Counted from the stretch's first letter, positions 1-12,654 are shown. The stretch: DNA of 64,000 nt from Chimonanthus salicifolius (GCA_013350335.1 CM023541.1:63181413-63245412); one strand, 5' to 3'. Notes: generated by a model not told the origin, from the letters alone. Made by a program: numbers and translations.

Positions 1-1438
1 TAAGAAGCAATGCACATGTGATGCAAGAAATATCCGTGATCGAGTTTGAGGGATGCAAACAAATAAATAAAACGAGCAGCTCTAGGGAGACAAAAGGCAC
101 TGATTTTCAATGGAGAGACTGCACATTTATCATAGGTTGGGCCCCACATGGTCAGGTGGGATGGATAGAGGACTTCATGGATGATTCAATTCAAGGGAAA
201 CTTCTCTATACAATCATCATAGTTTTGTTGGATGGGCCACAAAATAAATAGCTTATAGCGTTCAAAATAATGGTCAAAGATCACATGGCTAAAATGATCG
301 GAGAAAGTTCAAATTTTACCCATTCATTGTATTTGTCCTTTTCTACATCTCACATCCAAAAATGTGTGGCCCACTTCAAATTTTAGTGAGCGGTCTACCT
401 AAATAGGGAGTCTCAAGTTTTTGTAAATACATGTGTATTGACAAAAATATTAGGAGCATCATACTTGTTTTATATTCTAAAATTATATACCACACATATA
501 TCCTCTATAAGAGGAGTCCTCGTATCTCGATGAGAGAGCAGTAATGATGTATTTCCTTGTCCATTTTTTCATCTCTATTTTTCCAACTTTTCTCCATATT
601 AACATGAAGCTCTTGTTTATCTTCTCATTTGGGTGTGAAGTCTTAATATGTGGGAGATTGGATCAGCTTTTCATGTACTTTATTCTCCCCTCTCATCATT
701 TCTGGCTATTAGAGATTGAACATCTCATCGGACTGAGATGTTCTTCTAAATATTTCAACTTGTTTTGAACAAGGGATCTGTTTTGCACTTCCTTGTAACA
801 TATATAACCTGAGCAGTCTGGGCTGTGAGCTTTGGTTAATGTTTCTGGATGTGTGACCGAACCAGCTCCAAACTGAATCTTATTCAATCTCTTTGTCTAT
901 AGTATCATGCTAGAATAGAATAAAGTTTGACACCATCTGGTGTATCAATGAAGAGGCATCACCTTAGAATGGGAAAGATTTCAATTTTCTAGGCATTAGA
1001 AAAAGAATTAGGAGTCTTAAAATTCTAGACATTGACATGTGAACTAATCTAGATTCCAGATTCATCCAAATTTATGTGATCTTAGCCTGAGAATTCAGCC
1101 CCAACTGAGACTGGATCTACAATATTTAAGGAGCTGATCACATGTGATTTCTGGCTGAGATTCTTAACGTTGCCAAATACCGCTCGTGTAGCTACTGAAA
1201 GGAATTGACATTTATCTTATGAATGATTGGGCTCTAAGCCCATGATTTTTTAGTGCGGGTTTAATTTCCATGGTTCTACTATTTCACTTAGCTCTTTACA
1301 GTTAACAAGTAGTGTGCAGAGATTGAACCAATGCAAGTGCACTTGGGTTCTTGACATTTGCTTGTGTCAGCATCCAATCATGTCATTATGTTGCTATATT
1401 CAACACAAGATTAGACATTAATAAAGACACACACTTAC
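1..1438 (-). other. Probable intron 5 of the GATA26-like gene
   Basis: No coding similarity is visible on either strand. Exon 5 of the GATA-type gene ends with a good donor (GTAAGT) at 1438, and its reading frame is open by two bases, so the next exon must lie to the left. The expected C-terminal half of the DEUBAD/ASXH domain was looked for here and not seen. It is therefore most likely outside the window, and this stretch is intron. Confidence 0.55.
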
Positions 1439-4400
1439 CTGTCTGGAAGTTTGGCAGTATCAGTAGAGGGTAGATATTTCATCAACTGCTGCTGTTCTTC
1501 GTAAGTCAAATTTCTCATAAACTCCTCAAAGTTAACAACATCCTGCCCAAAGATGGATTACACTCATATGAATTGAGTAATAACTAAGCTAGAAGAAAAT
1601 AAAACCACACATGCACATCTTGACCAATTAATTTCACATTGCATTTGTTATATTTCAGGGATCTTCTCAGACACAAATTTGATGCAGTCATACAAAAATA
1701 AGAAAGGAAATCAAATCTTACCTTTAGATCTATAGATTTAAGTGGCGAGTTACTATTCTGTAGAACATGAAGTTTATCATAGGAAATCTTATCCCTGCAA
1801 AAATCAAACAGAAGCAATATAAGCCACAAAGACCCAAAATAAAAAATCAAAATAAATAAAATAAATAAAACAAAGATAAATAAGTAGAAGAGCAGAGATT
1901 CCTGATGAACAGAAAAAGACCTCAAAAAGGATCTTTCTGATTCTTGAAGAAGGAAGACAAAATGATTGAACGAGAAGTTTTCTTACTATAAGGTCATTTA
2001 TTTATTTTGTACTGTTTTGGCTAGCATGGTGAGTAGAAAGGCGGAGGACTGCAAATCCCTTTTCCAGGTGTCAACCAGTTACCAATCAATACAAGACCTG
2101 TTGCAATCTCTTACCCTGGTAATAGAACTCACCAAATTCTTGCTCAGATTAGTTTTTCAACCAATGAAAGCTATGTACAGTATCCAATCAAGGATACATT
2201 TGCTATATATTCTTCTATCATGTACTTAAGGAGGTAGTGAAGTTGGGAACCACATTAGGTGTAATACTGTGCTACTGCCTTTTCTAGTCCAACATATTGT
2301 TTCTAATTGCCAGAATTATTTGGAACAGAAAATCCAGAAGACTGTCTCCCATATAATGAGAAAAAACGCACCGTTTACAACACATAATGTAACAAATGTT
2401 GAAATTTAGATATGATGCACCAGCCAAAATATAGAAACCAGCTGCAAGTTTTCTGACATCATTGATCATGGGCAAGGCTATAGAGGAAAAACATCCTTAA
2501 CAATTGATCAACTTCAAGATCCTTCATTTACTCCTGACATTTTTATACAGATTGCATGTCATATTAAATCATCAAAAACAAAACATAGGAAGGGACCTTT
2601 CTGTAGACTCCTGTGCAACATATCCTTTAGGTTTCTTGACTTGTTCGCTACCTATGTCTGGAAAACTCATCCCCTTGTTAGCAGTATTTACAGGAAGGGG
2701 TGTTGATCCTGAATAAGTATCATTAGCGATGTATGTTTTGCTATCTATTGGAAGGGAGCTTGCCTCTGATTCCTCATCTCGGGTTACCATATTAGGATTC
2801 TTGATGAGAACACCTCCATGGCCTATCTCATCAGAATCCATCAGATTTCCACTTTCAAAAAGCAGATCTTCTTCTGGAGACCCAGAAAGATAAGATGAAT
2901 GCTGGTCATGTAAGATGAAAAATAGATCCTTCGTAAGCTTTTCAACATGGGACGGCTTTGGACGACCAATGCATGTTCTCTTCTTTGAAGGCACAAGTGA
3001 ATCCCAGACAATGGATTGTGCTGAACCTGTGCACGATCAAATTCTAGATCAGTGAGCATTGAATTGCTTTAAATCATTGAAATATTTTAATGGCACAGTC
3101 CATATGAGAGCAAAATACCCTAAATAGTCCCTAGTTTCTAATGCAATACAGAAGAGCAAATTAATACCTAGTTCATACAGTTACAAGTGAAAATGGGGTT
3201 TTAAATGGAAAACAAGTAAAAAAAAGATTTAACATCATAGAAGAGGGCAGCCACGAAAGAAGAAAAAGAGTCAAGCCTGTGCTTATTGTTGACAACATAG
3301 AAGCACTAGTGTTTAGGATTACTTCTGATGTGCTGGGAGAGAAGGTTTTTGGAAGATAAGTCGCATTTCATGAATTTTGATCTGTCATTGCATTTGGTCT
3401 GCCACAATATCATTTCCCAGGTTATTCATGTGGCTGTCTATATCTTATTTTCAACAGCCATCTAAGTTGCAGGGATACAGGTGCAAGTGTTAAACTTCGA
3501 CACAAATGCAAGGTGTTAGGATCAGGAATTAAAAAAAAAAAATGGATGTAGGGACTTTTCGAGTTCTACTTCTCCATCTAACCCTATCATAAACCATTGG
3601 GTCTGTCACTTCACCATCTATTATATCTTTTGTTATCCCTTTTTTCCATGGTTTCACTGGTCTACCCATCCTCCTTGTAACTTCTCAATTTTACGAGTTG
3701 AGGTTGTCTCCAGTCTTCTGCTAGTTTTACAATAAACAATTGCATGACTAACATACCAATATTATGGAGGCTAAAAATCAAAGGTACAAGGAGGAGAGGA
3801 AGACCATTGAAAACATGGAGGGAAGGGATAGAGAAAAACATGATAGATTGCAGAGTAACAAACGTTATGATTTATGATAGGGTCAATGAAAAAGTAGAAC
3901 TCAAAAAGCCAACCCCAAATAGATCGGACAATGGCTATTGATGATGATGATAATATTAATGTTTTAATTAGGCTTCAAAAAGGTGTGATAATATTTTTGT
4001 CATCTTGGAAAACAATATAAAAAAGTACTAGAAGAGTCTGAAGAATCCATAAAGAATCCGAAATAGGTGCATCACACAGTTTGAACAATCTGTGCAACAT
4101 AGATTCCCATGAATGAGACAAGAATATAACCGAACCTTTTTTATGAGGAATGTGATTCCAAGATTGGCTAACATCAAGAAGATCCCCTTTCTTGCTTGTC
4201 AATAACCATTTTGGAAGCAGTAGCAAAACAAATGATGTTACTAAACTGATGAAAAGTAACCACAAGAAGAAGACTAATGAGGAGAACTGAAAGGATAAAG
4301 TGAAATTGGAGGAATGCTTAACCATTTTATAGGATAGATGTGAATCTTAAATTGGCATTACCATAGAAGACCAGTTTATAATTTGAGCCAGTTTATTACT

Positions 4401-7400
4401 GGATACCTGTATAGAAGATAAACTGATAGAGCATAAATGTTTCTTCCAATCATTAAAAGAGAATTTTGCTATCGCAGATCAAATACATGGTTTTCCAACA
4501 CAATAACAGATCATGGGAAGAGAAGAGTGCAATAATCCTATTCTCACTATTAAGTCAATAAATATCTGTTAAAAAAAGGTTAGTCCATAAATAAAGGAGA
4601 AGAGAATGGTGTGTCTAGTCAAGAGGTGTGAAAATACCACACTAGAGAAATTTTAGACTAGGTTATCTAAAAGATTGAAAGTGACGATTATGGGTCTGAC
4701 CTATATTTTCGGTCAGCATGTATATGAAATTGATATATAAGTAGGGTCCATCATGGCTTATATTGAGACTGTTAAATGAATCTTACAGTAAGGAACAATA
4801 AATAACTACATCTAATATACAATGGGCCTTGCTATAGCCCCATTTTGTGGCTACAAGTCATATAAATCATGATATGGAGACTCTCAAGTCATGCTCCAAA
4901 CAATGGAAGGAAGCTCGTCCTTGGAAATATCTTGATTTGGTATACAAAATAAAATTAATTATAGCTAGGTGTAACTTTGTTGTTCTCCATATCCCTATAG
5001 AAGCTAACGTGAGAGTAGATCAGTTAGCTGAGGAGGGCACTACTCTCCATGAGATTAGAATAGTGAGAGCTTAAAGCTCTGCAGCCTTTACTTTCTGAGG
5101 GTTCTTTGTAATTTTTGGGGTTTTCTGTTGTTAGCAGCTTACTTATGTCCTGGTGTTGGCTGTATTTTTTATTCTTCTCATCAATAAAATGTACTTATAA
5201 AAAAAAAAGAGAGTAAATCCTGATAAGTTGTATATGGATCATAGATGAAGATGGAAAAGGCCATATTTGGCCAAGCTGACATTGCCACACCGGCTAGCAT
5301 GTATTTGAGACATTTCAGGAGAGGTGTTATGTAATCATTTTCATATTACATTCTTTAGCTATAGAAGCCACTTTTTATTGAAACATTCATGGAAAAGTGA
5401 GGAAACGAAAATTTTATACACGGTTTTTATTGATTTAAAGAAGCCTACCATAGGGTGATGAGACAAATAATTTGGAAAACATTGAAGAACAGACGTAAGA
5501 AAAATGCATGGAGAGAACAAATTTCCCAGTTGGAGTTGACTTCACCAAGCTCCGTTTTGAGCTCTTTTTTATTTAACATTATAAAATCCAAAGTGAGGTT
5601 CCATGGTGTATGTTTGCATATGATGTAGTGCTAAATGCTAACTGATGAGACAAGAAATGAACTAGATAATAAGTTGGAAACGTAAAGCAAAGCTTTTGAG
5701 GAAAACAATCTGAAAATTAGTAAAACAAAGAAGGAACACATGGAGTGTAAGGCCTTTAAAAAGGGTATGGAGGGCATGTTTAGTGATTTGAGAATAGGGA
5801 TGGTGGACTGATTAAACTTGAAAATGACTTCATACCATGCAATGAGAAATTTCAATACTTGGGTGCAATTGAAGAATAAAATGGAAGATCTGATTTGGAT
5901 AAAGCTAATATAAGAAGTGTAGGATGGGCTAAGTGTGGGCAAGTCAGTGGAGTGTTATGTGATAGAATATTGTCATGTCATCAAAAAGGTTTTTCTATAA
6001 TATAATAATTAGACCTACAATGCTATAGAGCGATGAATATTTGACAACAAAGAAAATATGGGTAGATAAAGTAATTCGTACGTTAAAAAGGATTTATAGT
6101 GTAATAATATAAGATGAAAACATGCACATTAGAGAGAGCCTGATGGTTGTTTTAATAGGAAAAAGAGAAAAAAGATGAGGGGTGTTATTTAAGGTAGATT
6201 ACGCACATCCATAGAATAGAAATAGTCCCTAGTGTGAAGAATTGAAGGATTACAAGTGCTAGGAGGAGGCTGTCATAAGGAAAGACAACATAGAATTGAG
6301 GTGACAGTGAACGTGATTGTTGATTGGGTTGAGTGGAAAAGTAGCAAGCAAAAAGCTGAACACAAATAGATGAGGCAAAGGCTATGATGAAGACGACGAC
6401 GACGATCAATCCTTCGCTACTGGTGAGATTCTATGTTTGTACAGAGATTTTTGATGAACAATCCTTGGATAGTGGTCAGATTCTCTGTCTTCTTCTTGAA
6501 TGTCATGGGTATCCCCACCCCATAATGGAGGTGAGGATACACAAAATGCCCGCAATCCTTGTGGCCAAATCAGGGACAAATTCCACCTTGACACCTTCCA
6601 CCAAGTATTAAAATATTAAATGGAATGTTATGCAACTGAAATGACAATTACAAATGATATCCACACTTAAAAAATTTCAACTCACTAAATAATATATTCA
6701 TAAATAGAGCCCAGGAAGTTGGTATCCCACTTTTGTGCTGATATATATATATATTCTTTTGAAATGGTAACTTTCATTAAAGGGCACAAGCAGTGCTCTA
6801 AAAAAGAGGCATAATATATTTATGATGACAATATCTTTTAGGTGAAATTTTCAAAAAATAATAATAATGTTTTAGGTGAAATACTTCAAAATATTCCCAT
6901 ACTAAGCTTGTTCAAACATAGTCTAAATCATTAAGTTTGAGCAACTTGAAATTGTTGAAATTTGTGTTCTATGATAATTGATAACTTGAACAAACTTCAG
7001 TGAAATTAGATGAGATGTGACGAACTTCATTCTAAGGGCTACCAATACATGGAAATAATACCTTCAACATGGTCTTAATGGAGACCAAGGAATAAATAAA
7101 GAGATAATTGGGAGAAATAAAAGAAACTGAATAGATGGAAAGAAAATTGGAAGGAAATCAAATATGATTAGCAAAGCTATAATTAAATCAAGAACCTGTC
7201 AAGTCACTAGCATCTGCGCTACAATAATGGGCACAGCTCTCAGAATAAGATATTGCTGATCCAGAACTAGATCTATTGCTTGTATCCTCCTCATGAACTT
7301 TTTGGAAGTTCTGGTCAGAATTTAGAGCCTCATCTTCAACTTTCACATTATCATCCAAGTATTTTCTCTTGGGCAGCTTTATCTTTGGCTCTTTGGCCTT

Positions 7401-10400
7401 AATGGATATAGATTTTACTTTAAAAACTTTCTTATAATCCTCTGAATCAGCAAGTTCTGCACGGGCATGCATTGGGGTGTAGTTTGTGAGGGTACCCTTT
7501 GTTCTCCAGCGAGAACCACATGCATTACACAGAACAGGCTTATCTGGTGGTCCATTACGCCATAGAGGAGTGCCTGTTCACACCACATAGACATAAATCC
7601 TGAAGCATATAACTAAAGATGCAAAAGGAAATAAATGAAGAAGAAAATCTAAAAAATACATGAAGAATCTAGATGTCTGTCTAATCTGTGGTCCCATAAG
7701 CATGTGGGTCATTTTAGAACTATAAAAAGAATGATTTGTCCTGCTGTTTTATCATTTCCAAGATCCACTAAATGTATTTAGGCACAGAATAAAATCTTAA
7801 ACACATTATAGAGCGACACTAATATCTTAACCTGAGTTAAGTAATTCCATTGTTGCTTAGCCATATGAAACAAATCCGTAGTTATTATCTTCCACAGGAT
7901 ACAAGTTTATAAACAAATATTCATCTATTCTTCTGAATATTATGAACCTTGTGAATACCCCACCAAGGCAATATTAAATTAATAATTGTTGAAAGCTGAA
8001 CATTGACTGATGATATTCAGTGGTTAGTATACAAGGAGACCTACTAATGAGTGTATTCTATCTTTGATGAGCCCAACAAATGTAAATTAAAATTTTGGGG
8101 AAGGTTTTGAGCGAACCACCAATTGGTTGGTAGTGCAATCCTACAAACATGAAATCATAATTTTTCAGATACATCAGCAAGTAGATCCATTGACGACCAG
8201 GATTCCTAAGCCCAAAAGAATTCATACTTTTCCTTCATCTTAAATTTCAAAACTAAATGTTTATGCTATCCCGCATTTCAGGCACCTTTCCCCCTTCAAC
8301 TGAATGATGGTTTTCATTGAGAAAGAGAATAGAGTACAACTATGCAGTCCACACATTTCTCATGTAGAATAAATAAAATAAAATAATGAATAAAACAATT
8401 ACATTGGGAAAAGGGGAAATAAGGAAAATAATTCATGCATGTAAGTTTCTAGAACTGGGAAGAAATGAAACAGAGATGAATGAAAACCCACTTAATTAGT
8501 CACCATTTTTTACCAACACATCCCTCAGGACAACAAATAAATAATATGGAAGTGAACCATCCTAAAATTCACAACCACCTTCTAAATGTAGCATGGTTTG
8601 CCATTGGAAAGAACCAAGCAGAGTTGGGAAACAAAAAAAAAATGATAAGAATGTTAAAGAAAATTGTGTTCAATAATCATATTTCTTGCTGAAAGTTGCA
8701 TAATTGATTTGCAATTACCTTAAATATGAATATTATGGTGATGAAAAAACATTTAAACATTTAACTGAGACAGGTAACAGATTGACAAGCATAATACATG
8801 AGTAACACTGTAAGAGAGAATTGAGAAGAAGCTCAACTACAAAAAACACACACACACAACACCTTGGGACGAAGAGCAACATCAAATTATGGTAGTTGGA
8901 CGACTGTAACTCCACAATGGTTGGTGAACAAGATATCCTTGATTGATACCAGGCATGAGGATATATGTAAATGCATTCCATCAAACTCTTCACACATGAA
9001 TTTACAGCCCCAGGCAGTTTTTCACACTAAGTATTTGTTTAAGACTTTAAGGAAGGAATATCCACATAGGAATGGATAAGATGAGTAGAATAAAGACCAA
9101 CAAAAATTGAATGTAATTCTAGTGGGTTGGGTTTTGGGAAAGGCGAGGATCATCATCATAGCCTCAATCCCATCTATCCGGGGTCAACTTTACGAGTTTT
9201 ACTTTGACCCTATCATAAAACAAATGGTTATTCCCCCTTTGCTCATTCCACATGGTTTCACTTCATCCAGTTGTTGGGTATAGACTTCAGTTTACCATCA
9301 GCCTAGTATTTATTATGGAATGAAGTCGTGCTTCTTGGTGGTAGTTCCTTCCGAAGAAATCTCTGGAGAGTATCAATGCTCAGTATTATTTGGTCTATCT
9401 AGTTAGTGAGAAGTAAAAGGGTTTTTCAGGGGAAGTCATCCTTAGCTTCTCAAGTAATTGATTTGATCAAATTTAGAGTAGCCTGGTGGATTTTGGGATC
9501 TATGCCCTTGCAGGGGGTGAGAGTGTCAGATATTTGCAGCGATTAGGCCTCTGTGGATTCTAGAGAGAGGGGGACGTGTCTACATCGGTGTTGGCCTCTT
9601 GGATCCCTCATGATCAGGGGCTCTTAAAGTTAAATTTTGATGGCAGTTGTGTCCAAAACTGTGGGTTGGTCGGGTTTGGTGGAATAATCAAGGATCATGT
9701 GGGTGCTTCTCAGTCTTCCTTTGTTGGCCCCCTTCTAAACTGCTCTATGGGGGTCATGGAGGGGGGGGGGGGGGGGGGGGGGGGGGGTGGGGTGGTTGTG
9801 TTGTGGGTGGGTGTGTGTGTTATATTGAAAGGAGATTCCAAGGTGATCTTTGGCTGCACTTCATGTTCTATATGTCAATGGAAATATCTAGATAAATTTG
9901 AAAGGATTCATCTCTCTATCTCCTTAAATGGCTTCAAAATCTCATGGGTTCCTAAGGATGCAAATTCAGCTGCTGATTCAATTGCTAGGCAGGGTCTTGG
10001 GGAGTCTCCTAAGTTTGTAAACAAAATGATGTAATTTTTGTTTTTTTTTTGGGGGTGGCGGGCTTTATTGTTAGCCTGGTTTTATGGCCTTTTTCTGTAA
10101 AAAAAAAAATCTCTGAATAAAATAGTTATCCTTCAAAAAAAAAGTATATGGTTAGTCAAACCACTACTTGTCATATCTTTTTCTATCCCTTTCCTCCATG
10201 TTTTCAATGGTCTACCTCTCCTCCTTATACAGAAAGGCGAGGTTAAGCCAATTAAAATTTATGATGACTTAGATGTATCAATAGTGCAAAGTGAATTATT
10301 CTATTTGGATATAGCCAATAGGATGACGTTGGGTGGGCTAAACATAGGAAAGCTAGTGGAGTTTTGTGAGATAGGAGAGAAAGATATGATTAGAAGGGCA

Positions 10401-12004
10401 ATTCTATAAGATGTCAATTAGAACAGCAATAGTTTATAGAGTGGAACGTTGGGCGATGAGGAAAAAAACCAAGAAATAAAAAACAACTAAAAGCGAAGAT
10501 GAGGGAAGGTCATTTAAGATGGTTTGGACATGTCAACAAACAACCGGAAAGAACCCAAATACAAAGAATTGAATGGCTAAAGGTGATAGGGACTAGGAGA
10601 AGGAGAGATCACAAAAGACTTGGAATGATGGCAGAAAGGACATGATAGAGTGTGAAGCAATAACCTTGGTGTGCCCTAGGAGTAGTGGGCTCACCCGTGG
10701 GGGTTTTACGCTGGGTATTCCGCTGTTTCCTACACGTAAATTCAAAAAAAAAAGTGTGAAGCAATAGAGAAGATGGTTTTGATAGCGTAAAATGGAAACA
10801 TGGAACATAAAAGGCCAACCCTAAATAGATAGGAAAATGGTGGTTGTTGATGATGATGAATGGTCCATTTTCATTCACTCCTGTAGAACAATGAGCCTAC
10901 TATAAAGTCCACAGTTTCAGCTGCTATGGTATGTAACAGAACAAACTTCCACAATGTTCTCTGTTTAATCCTGGAAGATATAAATACTGCAAATTGTTTT
11001 ATCAGTATGGATTGTGCACTGCAGACTATTGGTGCAGAAATTAGAAGTTTTTAAGGCATATGAATTTCTAGAACACAATTAAACATGAAATCGGATGAAG
11101 AACATGAAGGTGATAATTGAAGCAAAGCAACAAAACTACCATCCCAACAGTTTGACAGGAAGAATAAAAAAACAAATACTTTTAATTTCATTGAAGCCCA
11201 AAATATTGCAGCAACAGTCAGGCACTCAACACCATTCCTAACATGGATATTGATGCAATTACATAAATTGTCACAGAAAAGTAAGTGCTGATTTTCAACA
11301 AACAATCGAATACACACACACAGAGGCTCCATTTAATGCAGGAAAATGAAAAACTTCCCAGAAAAGTTCAGTATGTTTACCAAAAATTATTAATCATTAA
11401 ACATTTAGCAAAAAAACATTATATTCCATGAAAGTGCTTTCCTTTCCAAGCATCCAAACAAAGTAGAGTAGAATTTCTGTGAGCTTTCTAGGAATGACAG
11501 AGAAGCTTCTGAAACAGAAAATCAGAACATCATGGGACAAACAATAAGAGCAAAGATCACAGCGTTTGATTATCTTTCTGCAAAAAAAATATCCTATTAA
11601 AAGATAAAAGAAAAGAATAATAACAACAAAAATTATAAAAGCAGAAACAATGATATCCAATACCCTCAATATCAACAGTAAAACATAAAGAGAGAACAGT
11701 TCACAGAAGAGAAAAAGGATGGAAGAAACATTCAGAAATGTCTTTCCTTTTCCTGTTTTCTCTATTTCCAATTTTTTACTCAATCTTTTTATTATAGAAA
11801 CACAGTATAATTTACATATCTTGCTTACATAGTTAATAACAGTTCTAACAAATAAAATTCATTAACAAAAAAAAAAAAAAAAACAAAGCACATTTTTTTT
11901 CTAGAATAGTATTATTACAAGGAAAAGAAAAGGAAAATTGAACAAAAAGGGAATAAAAACTCACTAGTAACTCCACAATGATAGCAAGGTCCTTGCTTGC
12001 CCAT
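1439..12004 (-). CDS. GATA-type zinc finger factor with ASXH/DEUBAD domain (GATA26/27-like), 3' end missing
   Basis: Nuclear transcription factor of the plant GATA26/27 group. Coding exons, 5' to 3': 12004-11965, 7573-7196, 3026-2597, 1794-1722 and 1542-1439. All introns are GT-AG and the phases agree throughout, giving 341 residues before the left edge. The start is MGKQGPCYHCGVT. The single zinc finger is C7-X2-C10-X18-C29-X2-C32, the plant 18-residue loop form, and it is split by intron 1 after codon 13. Exon 3 has the family stretch VWDSLVPSKKRTCIGRPKP. Exons 4-5 carry the start of the ASXH/DEUBAD domain (NFEEFMRNLTYEEQQQLMKY, about residues 311-330), which in this family is thought to mediate protein contacts in chromatin complexes. 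Introns 1 and 2 exceed 4 kb and are full of LINE debris. The remaining domain half and the stop codon lie beyond position 1. GATA26 versus GATA27 cannot be decided from this sequence. Confidence 0.95.
3541..3725 (-). mobile_element. RTE-type LINE, C-terminal fragment (minus)
   Basis: Read on the minus strand, this gives the end of an RTE-clade LINE reverse transcriptase: GRPVKPWKKGITKDI, then VYDRVRWRSRTRK. This matches the usual RTE tail pattern (RGRPKKTW, then DRVEWRKR). It is a short, decayed piece in intron 2 of the GATA gene, lying head to head with the plus-strand fragment that follows. Confidence 0.7.
3744..3957 (+). mobile_element. RTE-type LINE 3' end (plus)
   Basis: The plus strand reads GTRRRGRPLKTWREGIEKN, then MIYDRVNEKVELKKPTPN, then a stop and a short (GAT)n tail near 3941-3953. 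RTE elements end in short tandem repeats rather than a long poly-A, and this piece has that structure. It forms an inverted pair with the minus fragment at 3541-3725. It is not a host gene. Confidence 0.75.
4846..5208 (+). mobile_element. L1-type LINE 3' end with RNase H remnant
   Basis: The open frame reads PWKYLDLVYKIKLIIARCNF, then VVLHIPIEANVRVDQLAEEG, the C-terminal part of the RNase H-like domain (RVT_3) of plant L1 elements. A 3' UTR with an AATAAA-like signal (caataaaatg) and a poly-A run at 5199-5208 follows. The copy is heavily 5'-truncated and sits in intron 2 of the GATA gene. Confidence 0.7.
5405..6405 (+). mobile_element. Decayed RTE-type LINE, reverse transcriptase to 3' end
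   Basis: Broken frames show RT landmarks in order: FIDLKK, then YHRVMRQIIWKTLKN one frame over, then NEKFQYLGA, then GQVSGVLCDR. The RTE consensus has FIDLEKAYDRV, FKYLGS and ASGVLCD at these points. The piece ends in a GAC/GAT tandem run at about 6385-6405. Many stops and frameshifts mean it is dead. It lies in intron 2 of the GATA gene. Confidence 0.7.
9152..9275 (-). mobile_element. RTE-type LINE 3' end fragment (minus)
   Basis: The plus strand begins with (ATC)n and continues with the reverse complement of the RTE C-terminus and 3' end. The segments around ggggtcaactttacgag and ttgaccctatcataaa match the fragments at 3541 and 3744. It lies next to the L1 insertion that follows. Confidence 0.6.
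9290..10143 (+). mobile_element. L1-type LINE 3' portion with RNase H-like domain
   Basis: Reading on the plus strand, KVFQGKSSLASQVIDLIKFR is followed by RVAWWILGS and then LKLNFDGSCVQNCGLVGFG, GGIIKDHVG, ISWVPKDANSAADSIARQG. This is the zinc-finger and RNase H-like tail of a plant L1 element. A G-rich 3' UTR and a poly-A run at about 10133-10143 follow. The frame is damaged by a long poly-G tract at 9761-9787. The left edge is approximate. It is inserted among RTE fragments in intron 1 of the GATA gene. Confidence 0.75.
9761..9787 (+). repeat. 27-nt poly-G tract
   Basis: An uninterrupted run of 27 G, followed by TGGGGTGG, lies inside the RNase H-like region of the L1 copy. The related L1 copy at 44080-45521 has an ordinary coding sequence here, so this run is an expansion or an assembly artefact. 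It could form a G-quadruplex. Confidence 0.9.
10144..10235 (-). mobile_element. RTE-type LINE C-terminal fragment (minus)
   Basis: The reverse complement reads RRRGRPLKTWRKGIEKDMT, the typical RTE C-terminal motif. It directly follows the poly-A of the L1 copy, so the L1 may have landed in or beside RTE sequence. Confidence 0.6.
10250..10862 (+). mobile_element. RTE-type LINE 3' portion carrying a SINE insertion
   Basis: Broken frames carry RTE landmarks: YLDIANRMTLGGLNIGKL, then the degenerate counterpart of WFGHV, then a piece of the C-terminal tail with the element's (GAT)n end at about 10848-10858. The copy is interrupted at 10663-10753 by a SINE with a 13-bp target-site duplication, so the LINE is older than the SINE. 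Confidence 0.7.
10663..10753 (+). mobile_element. 5'-truncated SINE with perfect 13-bp target-site duplication
   Basis: The 91-bp body matches the 3' part of the full-length SINE at 28091-28248 (shared words tggtgtgc, gtgggctcacccgtggggg, cacgtaaatt or catgtaaatt) and ends in poly-A. It is flanked by GTGTGAAGCAATA at 10650-10662 and again at 10754-10766, a perfect duplication. This proves insertion by target-primed reverse transcription. Confidence 0.92.
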
Positions 12005-12654
12005 GTCTCCTCGCCAGAAACGATACAAAAAAAAACTATGAAAATTAAAAATTAAGAAAAAAGTAATCTTTTTGGGAGGAAATTTTTGCCAAAAATGAAA
12101 TTTGGGGCACTCAAAAAAAGTATAATTTCTACAACTCTCTTGTTACAGGCTATGGAAAGATTCCTGAAGAACCTAAATAAGATTTGCAGAAAACATCAAA
12201 GCCCAGGAACGCAAAAAGATTAAAAAGGGCCTTGAAGTCCAGTCTCAGAGAATAAAGCAGAATTTTTCCAAAAATATACACAGATTGAAATGGGTTTCTC
12301 AGATGGGTATCTGTACAATCCAATGAGAAAGAAAACCATTCAAGGAATCAAATAAATGGAGGAGAAATGGAGGTGAAAATGAAAGTCTTATGGAGTGATT
12401 TTGAGCTTCCATTGGTTTTACTTTTATGCAGCACTATAGAAATCATTCACTCATTGCTTTCTTTCAAATTACTTATGTGTATAAGAAAATATTTTATAGC
12501 ATGGAGAGAAAGGAAAGAGAAAGAGAAACTAGAGAAATGTTGGTTGACCATCGACACCCAAGAAAGAAGAATAGAAATTAAGAAAAAAAAAAAAAAGAGT
12601 TTAGAGAGTAGGTAAAAACTAAAGATGTACACATTTTCTTGTCATTCTTAGGAG

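Noticed and set aside
9576..10034. Host gene for a Gly-rich RNase H protein
   Set aside because: The RNase H motifs are those of L1 elements, the Gly run is the poly-G tract, and a poly-A tail follows.
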